Part shown: positions 23,711-31,899 of the stretch, piece by piece
Numbering within the stretch: the first letter of the stretch is position 1
Layout: each line of letters begins with the position of its first letter
From: CAZIOI01 sp964540855
Lineage (GTDB): Bacteria > Patescibacteriota > UBA1384 > DTJR01
Direction: 5' to 3'
Assembly (NCBI GenBank): GCA_964540855.1
Contig: CAZIOI010000003.1
Span: 1-41,019 of the forward strand
Length of the DNA stretch: 41,019 bases
The notes under the pieces: model-generated
Databases searched by the model: none
Told to the model about the DNA's origin: nothing
The model's input: the letters and a program-made list of their open reading frames with translations, nothing else
Program-made: the position numbers and the translations under genes

Positions 23711-24100
23711 ATGATGCAAGTAACCCGAGTAGCAGCTAGAAACCAGAGTGTGAGCCCCAAAAAAGCTCGCCTAGTTATAGATTTGGTTAGAGGAAAAAAT
23801 TTAGAGAGCGCAATCGATATAGCCAAATTTACTAACAAAAAAACAGCAAAGATAGTGTTGCATCTTTTGGTGAGTGCCGCTGATTCAGCCTCGAAAAAGG
23901 GTTTTGAATCTTCGGAACTAGTTGTTTGTGAGGCTGTCTGCCAAGAGGGTAGAAAGCTGAAAAGAATGTTTATCAGAGCAAGAGGAAGGTCGACAAGATT
24001 TTTAAAAAGAAGCTGCCACATAAAAATTGGCTTATCTAAAATAGAAAAGACAGATAAGATTAAAGGCGAGCTAAAAGATTCAAAACCGCGAGGAAAATAA
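23711..24100 (+). CDS. rplV: 50S ribosomal protein L22
   Basis: Its beta-hairpin lines the exit tunnel beside L4. 129 residues with a lysine-rich C-terminal extension past the usual end (SKIEKTDKIKGELKDSKPRGK). VSPKKARLVIDLVRGK and RARGRSTRFLKRSCHI identify it. ATG 23711 directly follows the rpsS stop by one base; an in-frame start at 23603 would run through rpsS and is rejected. The next codon is also ATG. Confidence 0.96.
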   Translation: MMQVTRVAARNQSVSPKKARLVIDLVRGKNLESAIDIAKFTNKKTAKIVLHLLVSAADSASKKGFESSELVVCEAVCQEGRKLKRMFIRARGRSTRFLKRSCHIKIGLSKIEKTDKIKGELKDSKPRGK

Positions 24101-24101
24101 T

Positions 24102-24734
24102 ATGGGTCAAAAAGTAAATCCAATAGTTTACAGAATAGGCGTTTCCAACGAGTGGAAAAGTAAATGGTTCGCAAAAGGCGACGAATTTGCAAAAAATATC
24201 CTCGAAGATTACAAGGTGAGGGATCTTGTGAACAAGAAAATGGGACCGCAAGCCGGAATATCCGATATTGTGATTGAAAGAGGTCTCGGAAGGCTTAGTA
24301 TTATCATAAAAACCGCCAGACCCGGTATCATTATTGGTCGCGGTGGAAAGCAGCTAGAAATTTTGCGCAATGAAATAGTAAAAATTATTGATAAAAAATT
24401 TAAATTGGAAGTTGTAGAAGTTAAGAAAGCGGATTTGGACGCGATGGTTGTTGCCCAGACGGTTGGTATGCAAATTTCCAAAAGAATGCCTTTCAGACGT
24501 GCTTGCAAGCAAGCCCTGCAAAGGACAATGTCTGCGGGTGCTTTGGGCGCGAGGATCAAAGTTGGCGGAAGACTTGACGGTGCGGAAATCGCACGATCTG
24601 AGAAATTTCAAGATGGTTCGGTCCCGCTCTCAACTCTAAGAAATGAAATCGGTTATGGTATGTATCACGCCCCTACGACATTTGGAATAGTCGGAGTGAA
24701 GGTTTGGATAAATCTGGGTGAGAGAGGGAAATAA
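24102..24734 (+). CDS. rpsC: 30S ribosomal protein S3
   Basis: mRNA-entry protein with a type II KH domain. 210 residues: MGQKVNPIVYRIGV start, the KH motif GIIIGRGGKQLEILRNEI (about 75-92) and the C-terminal GARIKVGGRLDGAEIARSE block. It follows rplV by one base and overlaps rplP by one. Confidence 0.98.
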   Translation: MGQKVNPIVYRIGVSNEWKSKWFAKGDEFAKNILEDYKVRDLVNKKMGPQAGISDIVIERGLGRLSIIIKTARPGIIIGRGGKQLEILRNEIVKIIDKKFKLEVVEVKKADLDAMVVAQTVGMQISKRMPFRRACKQALQRTMSAGALGARIKVGGRLDGAEIARSEKFQDGSVPLSTLRNEIGYGMYHAPTTFGIVGVKVWINLGERGK

Positions 24735-25141
24735 TGCTGATTCCAAGAAAATTAAAATTCAGGAAACATTTTAGAGGCAAAATGCCGGGTGATGACATTC
24801 GTGGCTCCGAGATTAATTTTGGCAAATATGCAATCAAGGCCTTGGAGAGAGGCTGGTTGACATCTAGGCAAATCGAAGCTGCAAGGCGCGCAATGACACG
24901 TTATTGCAAGCGTGGTGGAAAAATTTGGATAAGAGTATTCCCGGATAAGGTTGTAACAAAAACAGCGGATGAGGTTGGTATGGGTGGTGGCAAAGGCGGC
25001 CCTGACCATTTTGTATGCGTTATAAGACCCGGAAGAATAATTTTTGAACTTGATGGTGTTGAGCCGGAAACAGCAAAAGAAGCGATGAGGTTGGCCACAA
25101 GTAAGCTTCCGTTTAAAACCTCGTATTTGATAAAGGAATAA
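24734..25141 (+). CDS. rplP: 50S ribosomal protein L16
   Basis: Sits next to the A-site tRNA and is a late assembly protein. 135 residues, normal. LIPRKLKFRKHFRGKMPG, GWLTSRQIEAARRAMTRY and GMGGGKGGPDHFVCVI identify it. TAATG coupling with rpsC. Confidence 0.98.
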   Translation: MLIPRKLKFRKHFRGKMPGDDIRGSEINFGKYAIKALERGWLTSRQIEAARRAMTRYCKRGGKIWIRVFPDKVVTKTADEVGMGGGKGGPDHFVCVIRPGRIIFELDGVEPETAKEAMRLATSKLPFKTSYLIKE

Positions 25142-25142
25142 A

Positions 25143-25355
25143 ATGCAAAAAAATGATAAAGAATTTGAAAATTTGAGCAAACAAGATATCCCTTCTTTAG
25201 TTCAAAAAAGAAAAGCTCTTGAGTCGGAAAGAGTTAGGGAGATTGCGCAAAACATTTCAAAAACCCAATCTGATAATAAGAAAATAAAGCAGATAAAAAA
25301 GCAGATTGCACAGATAGAGACACTGATATCAAAGAAAGCATACGAACAGGATTAG
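25143..25355 (+). CDS. rpmC: 50S ribosomal protein L29
   Basis: Small helical exit-site protein. 70 residues, lysine-rich, with the R.IAR-like motif as RVREIAQNISK and helix-pair layout of L29. Weakly conserved sequence, but the place between rplP and rpsQ makes the call firm. Confidence 0.9.
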   Translation: MQKNDKEFENLSKQDIPSLVQKRKALESERVREIAQNISKTQSDNKKIKQIKKQIAQIETLISKKAYEQD

Positions 25356-25362
25356 GAGAAAG

Positions 25363-25596
25363 ATGGCACAAAAAAAATTAATTGGAAAAGTAGTCAAAGT
25401 TAAGGATAAAACAATATCTGTTCAATTTGAAAATTCCGTAAAACATCCAAAATACGGGAAGATTTTTAAAAAGTTTAGTAAAATGCAGGTTCATGATGAG
25501 GGTTCAACCGCCAAGATTGGCGAGACTGTTGAAATTATTGCAACGAGACCTGTGTCGAAGACAAAATCGTTCAAATTAAACAAGGTGATAAGCTAA
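25363..25596 (+). CDS. rpsQ: 30S ribosomal protein S17
   Basis: Primary 16S rRNA binder. 77 residues: KKLIGKVVKVKDKTISVQFE, HPKYGKIFKKFSKMQVHDE and IGETVEIIATRPVSKTK are the standard blocks. A GGAGAA ribosome binding site precedes it. Confidence 0.97.
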   Translation: MAQKKLIGKVVKVKDKTISVQFENSVKHPKYGKIFKKFSKMQVHDEGSTAKIGETVEIIATRPVSKTKSFKLNKVIS

Positions 25597-25597
25597 A

Positions 25598-25966
25598 ATG
25601 ATTCAGCAATATACAAGAATAAAGGTTGCGGATAACACTGGCGCAAAAGAAGTCGGTTGTATTAGTGTTTACAAAAAAGGGTATTCAAAGTTTGCAGAAA
25701 TTGGCGACATGGTAACAGTGTCTGTAAAATCGGCAACACCACGTGGAGCGGTCAAAAAGAAAGAAATTCATAAGGCGGTTGTGGTTAGACAGGTGAAGCC
25801 TCTTATGAGAAAAGACGGTACTTCAGTCAGATTTGATGAAAATGCGGTTGTCCTGATAAATCCGGATAAAACTCCAAAGGGGACACGTGTTTTTGGTCCG
25901 ATCGCAAGAGAATTGAGAGATCGCGGTTATATGAAAATTATATCAATGGCGAAAGAGGTTATTTAA
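25598..25966 (+). CDS. rplN: 50S ribosomal protein L14
   Basis: Interface protein contacting helix 44 region of the small subunit and the silencing factor RsfS in other bacteria. 122 residues, exactly the usual length: MIQQYTRIKVADNTGAKEVGCI, RGAVKKKEIHKAVVVR, GTRVFGPIARELR. Its stop is followed at once by the rplX ATG. Confidence 0.98.
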   Translation: MIQQYTRIKVADNTGAKEVGCISVYKKGYSKFAEIGDMVTVSVKSATPRGAVKKKEIHKAVVVRQVKPLMRKDGTSVRFDENAVVLINPDKTPKGTRVFGPIARELRDRGYMKIISMAKEVI

Positions 25967-26284
25967 ATGACCAGAATAAAGAAAAATGACACAGTTTTGG
26001 TTTCTACAGGTAAGGATCGTGGAAAAACGGGCAAGGTTGTGAGTGTTAATGTCCAGAAAAATTCGATTCTTGTTGAAGGTGTTAATAAGTTTAAAAAACA
26101 CGCGAAACCATCGAACAAATATCCTCAAGGCGGAATTATTGATGTAACACGACCAATAAATATTTCAAATGCTCAAATCATTTGTTCGGCTTGCAAGAAA
26201 CCGACAAAGATAACATATAAAAATACAGGAACGGAAAAGAGGAGAGTGTGCAAGAAATGCGGGGAGGTTGTAGATGCGTCTTAA
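25967..26284 (+). CDS. rplX: 50S ribosomal protein L24
   Basis: Assembly initiator of 50S. 105 residues. An N-terminal KOW motif (DTVLVSTGKDRGKTGKVVSV) and a C-terminal zinc-type cysteine set C73, C76, C95, C98. It overlaps rplE by 11 bases. Confidence 0.97.
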   Translation: MTRIKKNDTVLVSTGKDRGKTGKVVSVNVQKNSILVEGVNKFKKHAKPSNKYPQGGIIDVTRPINISNAQIICSACKKPTKITYKNTGTEKRRVCKKCGEVVDAS

Positions 26285-26816
26285 TGAAATAGCGACAATC
26301 GCGAAAAAGAAGGAATTTGCCAAGAATAATGGTTTGAATGTTATGAATGTGCCCGCAATCGAAAAGGTAACTATTAATATTGGACTGGGTAAATTCAGAG
26401 AAGACAAGGAAGCTTTAAAGAATATTAAGAAAGAAATTGAGGCTGTATTCGGTCAATCGCCTAAATGGACAGCTTCTAAAAAGTCAATTTCCGGATTTAA
26501 GCTTAGAGAGGGTCAGCTCGTTGGGTACTGCTTAACTCTCAGGGGTAAAAGAATGTGGGACTTTTTGGAAAGACTCATTAGAGTCTCTTTACCCAGGCTT
26601 AGAGATTTTGACGGAATAAGCACCAAAAAGTTTGACAGCCAAGGAAATATAACGATAGGTATAACGGATCAGACCATATTTACTGAGATCAAACCCGATG
26701 AAATTAAGCAAAATTGGGGGATGAGCGTGACATTAACGATAAAAAATGCCAATAACCGCGAATTAGTAACGAGCTATCTAAAAGAGGTAGGCTTCATATT
26801 CAAGGAAGGAGAATAA
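26274..26816 (+). CDS. rplE: 50S ribosomal protein L5
   Basis: 5S rRNA-binding protein of the central protuberance. 180 residues, normal. NVMNVPAIEKVTINIGLG, TASKKSISGFKLREGQLVGYCLTLRG and the RLRDFDGIS block identify it. GGGGAGG, inside rplX, serves as ribosome binding site. Confidence 0.98.
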   Translation: MRLNEIATIAKKKEFAKNNGLNVMNVPAIEKVTINIGLGKFREDKEALKNIKKEIEAVFGQSPKWTASKKSISGFKLREGQLVGYCLTLRGKRMWDFLERLIRVSLPRLRDFDGISTKKFDSQGNITIGITDQTIFTEIKPDEIKQNWGMSVTLTIKNANNRELVTSYLKEVGFIFKEGE

Positions 26817-27001
26817 TGGCAAGAAAAGCGCTTATATTAAAATCCCAGCAAAAACCGAAATTCTCCACAAGATCCGTTAACAGGTGTGGTAAATGTGGCA
26901 GACCAAGGGGTTATATGAGAAAGTTTGGTCTCTGCAGAATTTGTTTCAGAGAACTTGCTTCAAGGGGCGAAATACCGGGTGTAATAAAATCTTCATGGTG
27001 A
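26816..27001 (+). CDS. rpsN: 30S ribosomal protein S14, zinc-binding type
   Basis: 61-residue short form of S14 with the zinc ligands C24, C27, C40 and C43 (RCGKCGRPRGYMRKFGLCRICF region). The zinc-containing short form is the type found in Gram-positives and many CPR bacteria rather than the ~100-residue zinc-free form. TAATG overlap of one base with rplE. Confidence 0.97.
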   Translation: MARKALILKSQQKPKFSTRSVNRCGKCGRPRGYMRKFGLCRICFRELASRGEIPGVIKSSW

Positions 27002-27007
27002 GGTGAT

Positions 27008-27385
27008 ATGACAGACACGATAGCCGATTTAATAAACAGAATTAACAACACGAACGTTCTTGGCAAAGAATCGTTTATGATTCCATTTTCCAAAATGAAA
27101 ATGGCGGTTTTAGCTGCTCTGAAAAGAGAGGGTTATATTTCTGAATTTGCCGATGATAAGGAAAACGCCTCAATCGAAATTAAGATTGTCGGTTCCAGAA
27201 AAGCAATTAAGAAAATAAAAAGAGTCAGCAAACCCGGTCGCAGGATGTACGCCAAATCTACTAATATTCCAAGACCCAAAAACGGGTATGGTATTGTGAT
27301 CTTGTCAACTCCCCAAGGAGTTATGAGCGGACGAGAGGCTGTTAAAGCAGGCGTTGGCGGCGAGATAATTTGTGAGGTTTTCTAA
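27008..27385 (+). CDS. rpsH: 30S ribosomal protein S8
   Basis: Central-domain 16S rRNA binder; in E. coli it represses the spc operon. 125 residues: DTIADLINRINN, SKMKMAVLAALKREGYI, and the C-terminal STPQGVMSGREAVKAGVGGEIICEV block. A short AGGTG ribosome binding site precedes the ATG. Confidence 0.98.
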   Translation: MTDTIADLINRINNTNVLGKESFMIPFSKMKMAVLAALKREGYISEFADDKENASIEIKIVGSRKAIKKIKRVSKPGRRMYAKSTNIPRPKNGYGIVILSTPQGVMSGREAVKAGVGGEIICEVF

Positions 27386-27386
27386 G

Positions 27387-27932
27387 ATGAGTAGAATAGG
27401 CAACAAAGAAATTAGCATACCGCAGGGCGTGACCGTAACAATCAATGGTCGCATTTCTGAAGTAACCGGCCCAAAAGGCAAGCTTGAAGTTCCGATTCAC
27501 GAGCTCGTTAGAGTTGAAATTTCCGATCAAACAGCTCGGGTAACGAGAGTCAACGAATCAAAGCTGGCAAAATCAGTTCACGGACTGACCAGAACACTCG
27601 TTGCTAACGCTATCGAGGGAGTCGAAAAAGGTTATCAAAAACAACTGGAAATAATCGGTGTTGGATACAGAGCTGCGGTTGATAATAATGTTTTGTCTTT
27701 AAAGGTAGGCTATTCTCACGATGTTTTGATCCAACCAAAAGATGGAATTATGTTTGATGTCAAGAAAAATGTCATTACTATAAGTGGCATTGACAAGCAA
27801 AAAGTTGGACAGGTTGCTGCGGAAATAAGAAAAATTAGAAAACCGGAGCCTTATAAAGGCAAGGGTATCAAATATTTAGATGAAAAGATTATCAGAAAAG
27901 TTGGTAAAGCGGTTAAGGGAGCAGGAGCCTAA
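27387..27932 (+). CDS. rplF: 50S ribosomal protein L6
   Basis: Two-domain protein near the sarcin-ricin loop. 181 residues: SRIGNKEISIPQGVTV start, GPKGKLEVPIH, and C-terminal IRKPEPYKGKGIKYLDEKIIRKVGKA. I chose ATG 27387, one base after the rpsH stop; an in-frame start at 27372 would lie inside rpsH. Confidence 0.98.
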   Translation: MSRIGNKEISIPQGVTVTINGRISEVTGPKGKLEVPIHELVRVEISDQTARVTRVNESKLAKSVHGLTRTLVANAIEGVEKGYQKQLEIIGVGYRAAVDNNVLSLKVGYSHDVLIQPKDGIMFDVKKNVITISGIDKQKVGQVAAEIRKIRKPEPYKGKGIKYLDEKIIRKVGKAVKGAGA

Positions 27933-27933
27933 G

Positions 27934-28218
27934 ATGAAAAATTTTAGACATATTGTCAAAGTCAGCAAGTCACAGCAAGGTATATTTGCACAATTAATCG
28001 GTGAGAACAAAGATACGATTGTTGGCAAAAGATATATGTTCGTGCACGATAAGAAAATAACTCCGGTTAATCAATCACACGAATCAGGGAAGGATTTTGC
28101 CGGTCTTGTGCTCGAAAAAAAAGTTAAAGAGATAACATTTGATAGAAATTCAAATATCTATCGCGGTAGAATTAAATCATTCGCCGAAGGAATGAGAGAA
28201 CAAGGGCTGATTTTTTAG
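27934..28218 (+). CDS. rplR: 50S ribosomal protein L18, short form
   Basis: 5S rRNA-binding protein. From ATG 27934 (AGGAG with a six-base spacer, one base after the rplF stop) it has 94 residues, about 25 fewer than usual. The core is clear: KSQQGIFAQLIGE (for the usual xKHIYAQVI), ITFDRNSNIYRGRIKSFAEGMREQGL. The missing part is mainly the arginine-rich N-terminal arm that binds 5S rRNA. The frame stays open upstream to 27880 (an 18-residue basic stretch, MKRLSEKLVKRLREQEPK), which could supply such an arm at the cost of a 53-base overlap with rplF; I prefer the later start. Confidence 0.9.
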   Translation: MKNFRHIVKVSKSQQGIFAQLIGENKDTIVGKRYMFVHDKKITPVNQSHESGKDFAGLVLEKKVKEITFDRNSNIYRGRIKSFAEGMREQGLIF

Positions 28219-28225
28219 GAGAAAT

Positions 28226-28669
28226 ATGGAAGAAGAAAAGAAACATTTTGAGGAAAAAGTCATAGAAATTGCCAGAGTCAGCAGAACTGTTAAAGGTGGA
28301 AAAAGGATTGGCTTCAGAGCTCTTGTGGTTGTGGGCGACAAACAAGGTAAGGTTGGCATCGGTCTTGGTAAGTCGGTAGAAGTAGCGGGTGCGATTAAGA
28401 AGGCTGTCAACCAAGCAAAAAAGGCGATGATAACAGTCAATATCAATGATAATGGATCAATAAAGAGAGAGATTGACGCCCGCTTTGGCGCAGCAAAGGT
28501 GATAATGAGACCTGCCCCGGAAGGCACGTCGATTATCGCCGGTGGTGTTGTCAGGTCTGTTTGCGAATTAGCGGGAATCAAAAATCTTGTCGCAAAGTCG
28601 CTCGGATCCAACAATAAAATCAATTGTGCAAAGGCTACTATTGAAGGTTTAATTGAGGCAGGAACATAA
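28226..28669 (+). CDS. rpsE: 30S ribosomal protein S5
   Basis: Small-subunit fidelity protein at the mRNA entry. 147 residues, slightly short at the N-terminus. KVIEIARVSRTVKGGKRIGFRALVVVGD is split by the conserved glycines; GVGKSVEV-like GLGKSVEVAGAI and PEGTSIIAGGVVRSVCELAGI follow. It overlaps rplO by one base; no rpmD lies between them. Confidence 0.97.
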   Translation: MEEEKKHFEEKVIEIARVSRTVKGGKRIGFRALVVVGDKQGKVGIGLGKSVEVAGAIKKAVNQAKKAMITVNINDNGSIKREIDARFGAAKVIMRPAPEGTSIIAGGVVRSVCELAGIKNLVAKSLGSNNKINCAKATIEGLIEAGT

Positions 28670-29094
28670 TGTCTGAAGATTTAATTACAAAAACAGTCAA
28701 ATCAACTAAAAGAGTTGGTCGCGGAAGGTCGTCGGGAAAAGGAAAGACCTCGGGTCGTGGTATGAACGGGCAAAAATCGCGCACAGGTTCATCGACTAAA
28801 TTTTTTGAGGGTGGTCAAACAAAGCTTGTTATGAGACTGCCGAAAAATAAGGGCTTCAAATCAAAGACTGTCCAGAGAACTCTATCCATAACCGCGGCAA
28901 AGCTTATCGAATTGTTTGACGCCGGAAGTGAAATTAATGTGTCTGTTGTCGCCGAAAAGCTGGGCGTATCTTTGCAGATTAAAAAAAATATAGAGCTTGT
29001 CAAAGTAATCGGATTGGTTAAGGAGAGATTGGATTATAAATTTAGTTCCGATGTAAAATTTAGCAAAGGACTAGAAAAAATCCAAAGTAAATAA
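28669..29094 (+). CDS. rplO: 50S ribosomal protein L15
   Basis: Late 50S assembly protein. 141 residues: RVGRGRSSGKGKTSGRGMNGQKSR is the glycine/arginine-rich N-terminal arm, then FEGGQTKLVMRLPKNKGF. Directly coupled to rpsE upstream and secY downstream (one-base overlaps). Confidence 0.96.
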   Translation: MSEDLITKTVKSTKRVGRGRSSGKGKTSGRGMNGQKSRTGSSTKFFEGGQTKLVMRLPKNKGFKSKTVQRTLSITAAKLIELFDAGSEINVSVVAEKLGVSLQIKKNIELVKVIGLVKERLDYKFSSDVKFSKGLEKIQSK

Positions 29095-30371
29095 TGGATC
29101 GTATTTTAAGTATAATAAAGCGGATTTTTTCGCTCAAAGATCTTAGAAACAAAATTATTCTATCTTTTGCTCTGATTATAGTGTTCAGGTTGTTGGCACA
29201 CATTCCATTACCCGGTGTCGATACATCCGGACTAGCAAGTTTTTTTGAAAATAACCAAACATTTGGAATGCTTGATCTATTTTCCGGTGGATCTGTGAGC
29301 AAGTTTTCTATTGGAATGCTTGGTGTTGGTCCCTATATAACCGCATCGATTGTTGTTCAACTTTTGACAGTTGCCATTCCAAGCCTTGAAGAACTTCAAA
29401 AAGAAGGCGAATATGGTAAACAGAAGCTTAACCAATACACAAGGTATTTATCGATTCCTTTGGCAATCGTAGAATCCTATGGTTTGGTCAGACTACTTCA
29501 AAGTCAAAATATTCTTTCAAATTTATCGGTAGCCGATTTGGCATTGGTTCTTGTTGTCGCCACAGCCGGAAGTGTTTTTGCGATGTGGTTAGGTGAAATA
29601 ATTTCCGAGCGAGGGATAGGTAACGGGTTATCCTTGCTAATTGCGGTCGGTATCCTCTCCGGCATACCATCACAGGTAGTGTCCACAGCCCAAGTCATAG
29701 ATAATAAATTTATTGTTGGCGGAGAAATAATTGCCGCATTCGTAGCTATGATCGTGTTTATTATTTGGATGAATGAGGCCGAAAGAAGAATTCCCGTCAG
29801 TTATGCAAGACGCGTGAGGTCCGGTAGGTCTGTCGGTAGCATAGACTCGTATCTTCCGATAAAAGCTAACGCTGCCGGCGTTATCCCCATAATTTTTGCC
29901 ACAAGTATGCTTGTTATACCTAGTGTTGTCGCTCAATTTTTCCAATCTTCCGGCTCACAAAAAATTAAAGATTTTGCTACCAGTATGACAACCTTCTTGT
30001 CAGGAGATCTTGTTTACGGGCTTTTATTTTTTGTGCTGGTTTTTGCATTTACATTTTTTTATACTTCAATAATATTTCAGCCCAAAAATATGGCTGAAAA
30101 TCTTCAAAAACAAGGCGGCTTTGTTCCCGGGCTAAGACCTGGTGAGCAGACGGCTAATTATCTAGGGTCTGTGATTTATAAGATTACATTTCCCGGGGCG
30201 TTTTTTCTAGGCATAATTGCGTTATTTCCATTTATACTGCAGAACGTTACAGAAATCAGGACGTTGGCGATAGGCGGCACGGGCATTTTGATCATTGTTT
30301 CTGTTACCTTGGAATTAGTCAGATCGATAAAGGCGCAACTAGCAATGCGATCGTATGACGACATAATATGA
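29094..30371 (+). CDS. secY: Preprotein translocase subunit SecY
   Basis: Pore of the Sec channel in the cytoplasmic membrane. 425 residues and about ten hydrophobic segments. Signatures: HIPLPGVD plug region (about 38-45), the GIMPYI-like GVGPYITASIVVQLL, GLGNGLSL-like RGIGNGLSLLIA, and the cytoplasmic-loop RRIPVSYARR. The C-terminus matches the family. It overlaps map by four bases. It would deliver precursors to LepB and LspA encoded elsewhere in this window. Confidence 0.98.
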   Translation: MDRILSIIKRIFSLKDLRNKIILSFALIIVFRLLAHIPLPGVDTSGLASFFENNQTFGMLDLFSGGSVSKFSIGMLGVGPYITASIVVQLLTVAIPSLEELQKEGEYGKQKLNQYTRYLSIPLAIVESYGLVRLLQSQNILSNLSVADLALVLVVATAGSVFAMWLGEIISERGIGNGLSLLIAVGILSGIPSQVVSTAQVIDNKFIVGGEIIAAFVAMIVFIIWMNEAERRIPVSYARRVRSGRSVGSIDSYLPIKANAAGVIPIIFATSMLVIPSVVAQFFQSSGSQKIKDFATSMTTFLSGDLVYGLLFFVLVFAFTFFYTSIIFQPKNMAENLQKQGGFVPGLRPGEQTANYLGSVIYKITFPGAFFLGIIALFPFILQNVTEIRTLAIGGTGILIIVSVTLELVRSIKAQLAMRSYDDII

Positions 30372-31114
30372 TAAAACCGCTTACTAAAGATCAAATATTA
30401 TATGCGAAAAAATCAGGTTTTATTACCGGTCTTGTCCTCAGTGAAATAGGAAAGTTTATAAAGCCCGGCATAACAACTTTAGAAATCGAAAAGCTCGCTG
30501 TAAAAATTATTTCTTCAAATGGCGGAATACCTGCTTTTATCGGATGCAACGGATATGAATATGCGACATGCGTTTCGATAAATGACGAGATAGTTCACAC
30601 AAAGCCCTCAAAAAGAATAATCAAACAAGGCGATGTTGTCAGTTGTGACGTAGGAACTTGCTTTAGAGGTATTAATACGGATGCTGCCAAAACATACATC
30701 GTGGGAGATTCAACAGATGATGTTAAAAGACTGGTAAAAGGAACGAGACAGGCACTTTCGGAAGCCATAGCAAAAGTAAAGCCCGGTAACAAAATTGGCG
30801 ATATTGAGCAAAAGACGGGTGAAATCTTGAAAAAATACGGACTGTTTCCGGTTATGACACTTTCCGGACACGGCATAGGGGAGCAAGTGCATCAGGAACC
30901 GTCAATTATGTGCGATGGTGATTCCGGAGTAGGACCTGAAATTATCGAATCAACAATGCTTGCGATCGAACCAATGGCTACACTCGGCGATTCCCAGTTA
31001 GTTGCAGCCGATGGTGGCTGGACCGTTAAGACAGTTGATGGGTCATGGGGAGCGCACTTTGAGCATACGGTTTTAGTAACTCATAAGGGTTGCGAAATCT
31101 TGACAGTATGCTAA
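30368..31114 (+). CDS. map: Methionine aminopeptidase, type I
   Basis: Removes the initiator methionine from new proteins. 248 residues. The five metal ligands are visible: D94 (CDVGT), D105 (NTDAA), H168 (SGHGIGE), E201 (AIEP), E232 (FEHT); H77 (NDEIVHT) and H175 (VHQEP) are the expected catalytic histidines. It follows secY with an ATGA overlap; adenylate kinase (adk), usually between them, is absent. The infA promoter lies in its last bases. Confidence 0.97.
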   Translation: MIKPLTKDQILYAKKSGFITGLVLSEIGKFIKPGITTLEIEKLAVKIISSNGGIPAFIGCNGYEYATCVSINDEIVHTKPSKRIIKQGDVVSCDVGTCFRGINTDAAKTYIVGDSTDDVKRLVKGTRQALSEAIAKVKPGNKIGDIEQKTGEILKKYGLFPVMTLSGHGIGEQVHQEPSIMCDGDSGVGPEIIESTMLAIEPMATLGDSQLVAADGGWTVKTVDGSWGAHFEHTVLVTHKGCEILTVC

Positions 31115-31128
31115 TGAGATGGTATTAT
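31100..31128 (+). promoter_or_regulatory. infA promoter
   Basis: Perfect TTGACA (31100-31105, inside map), a 17-base spacer and TATTAT (31123-31128). Predicted start near 31135; the leader then carries AAAGGAAG just before the infA ATG. It would boost infA-rpmJ-rpsM-rpsK-rpsD-rpoA and the genes after them. Confidence 0.75.
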
Positions 31129-31156
31129 ACAAAAGTCTTGATTGTGTAAAGGAAGA

Positions 31157-31375
31157 ATGACAAATGACGATAAGATAGAGCTTGAAGGCGAAGTTATCGA
31201 GGCATTACCTAATGCCCTTTTTAAGATACGTCTTGATAGCGGTCAAGAAATTATTGGACACTTATCGGGGAAAATGAGGATTCATTATATCAAAGTAGTA
31301 GTTGGGGATCGTGTTAAAGTTCAGATGACCCCTTATGATTTAACAAAAGGAAGAATTGTCGCAAGACTAAAATAA
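31157..31375 (+). CDS. infA: Translation initiation factor IF-1
   Basis: OB-fold factor that blocks the A site during initiation. 72 residues: KIELEGEVIEALPNALFKIRLDSGQEIIGHLSGKMR is broken by conserved turns, then VGDRVKVQMTPYDLTKGRIVARLK. I chose ATG 31157 with the AAGGA site a few bases upstream; a TTG at 31142 would add five residues. Confidence 0.97.
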   Translation: MTNDDKIELEGEVIEALPNALFKIRLDSGQEIIGHLSGKMRIHYIKVVVGDRVKVQMTPYDLTKGRIVARLK

Positions 31376-31379
31376 AATC

Positions 31380-31508
31380 ATGAAAGTAAGACCGTCCGTC
31401 AAACCTATTTGTAACAAGTGTAAGGTTGTCCGAAGAAGGGGCAAAACCTCAAAAGTGCGAATTTACGTAGTTTGCGAAAATCCTAAACATAAGCAAAGAC
31501 AGGGATAA
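31380..31508 (+). CDS. rpmJ: 50S ribosomal protein L36 with 5-residue insert
   Basis: The smallest 50S protein, zinc-binding. 42 residues: MKVRPSVKPICNKCKVVRR, then a longer loop (GKTSKVRIYV), then VCENPKHKQRQG. Zinc ligands C11, C14, C32 and H37. The common form is 37 residues; the extra five lie between the second and third ligands. It is four bases after infA and one base before rpsM, the usual order. Confidence 0.95.
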   Translation: MKVRPSVKPICNKCKVVRRRGKTSKVRIYVVCENPKHKQRQG

Positions 31509-31509
31509 A

Positions 31510-31896
31510 ATGATCAGAATAGCCGGTGTAACAATTCCAGAAAACAAAAGAGCTGTGATTGCCCTCACTCAGATAACGGGTATAGGCAAATCTTCATCTG
31601 CCAAGATTCTTGCATCAGTGGGGATTTCAGAGGATGAAAGACTTTCCAAATTGGCGGATACAAAGATCGATCAGCTTAGATCAATTATTGAAAAGGAATA
31701 TATAGTTGAAGGTGATTTAAGGGTTGAAACAAATAGAAACATTAAAAGACTCAAGGATGTCGGTTCATACAGAGGATCTAGACACATAAAAAACCTGCCG
31801 GCGCGGGGTCAGAGAACAAAAACAAACGCTCGTACAAAACGTGGCAGAAAAATAACAGTCGGATCCGGAAGAAAGAAATCCGCAGAAAAGACATAA
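31510..31896 (+). CDS. rpsM: 30S ribosomal protein S13
   Basis: Head protein contacting the P-site tRNA and L5. 128 residues: RIAGVTIPENKRAVIALTQITGIGKSSSAKIL and the C-terminal RGSRHIKNLPARGQRTKTNARTRK-like block (GLPVRGQ family motif as NLPARGQRTKTNARTKRG). Confidence 0.97.
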   Translation: MIRIAGVTIPENKRAVIALTQITGIGKSSSAKILASVGISEDERLSKLADTKIDQLRSIIEKEYIVEGDLRVETNRNIKRLKDVGSYRGSRHIKNLPARGQRTKTNARTKRGRKITVGSGRKKSAEKT

Positions 31897-31899
31897 AAA

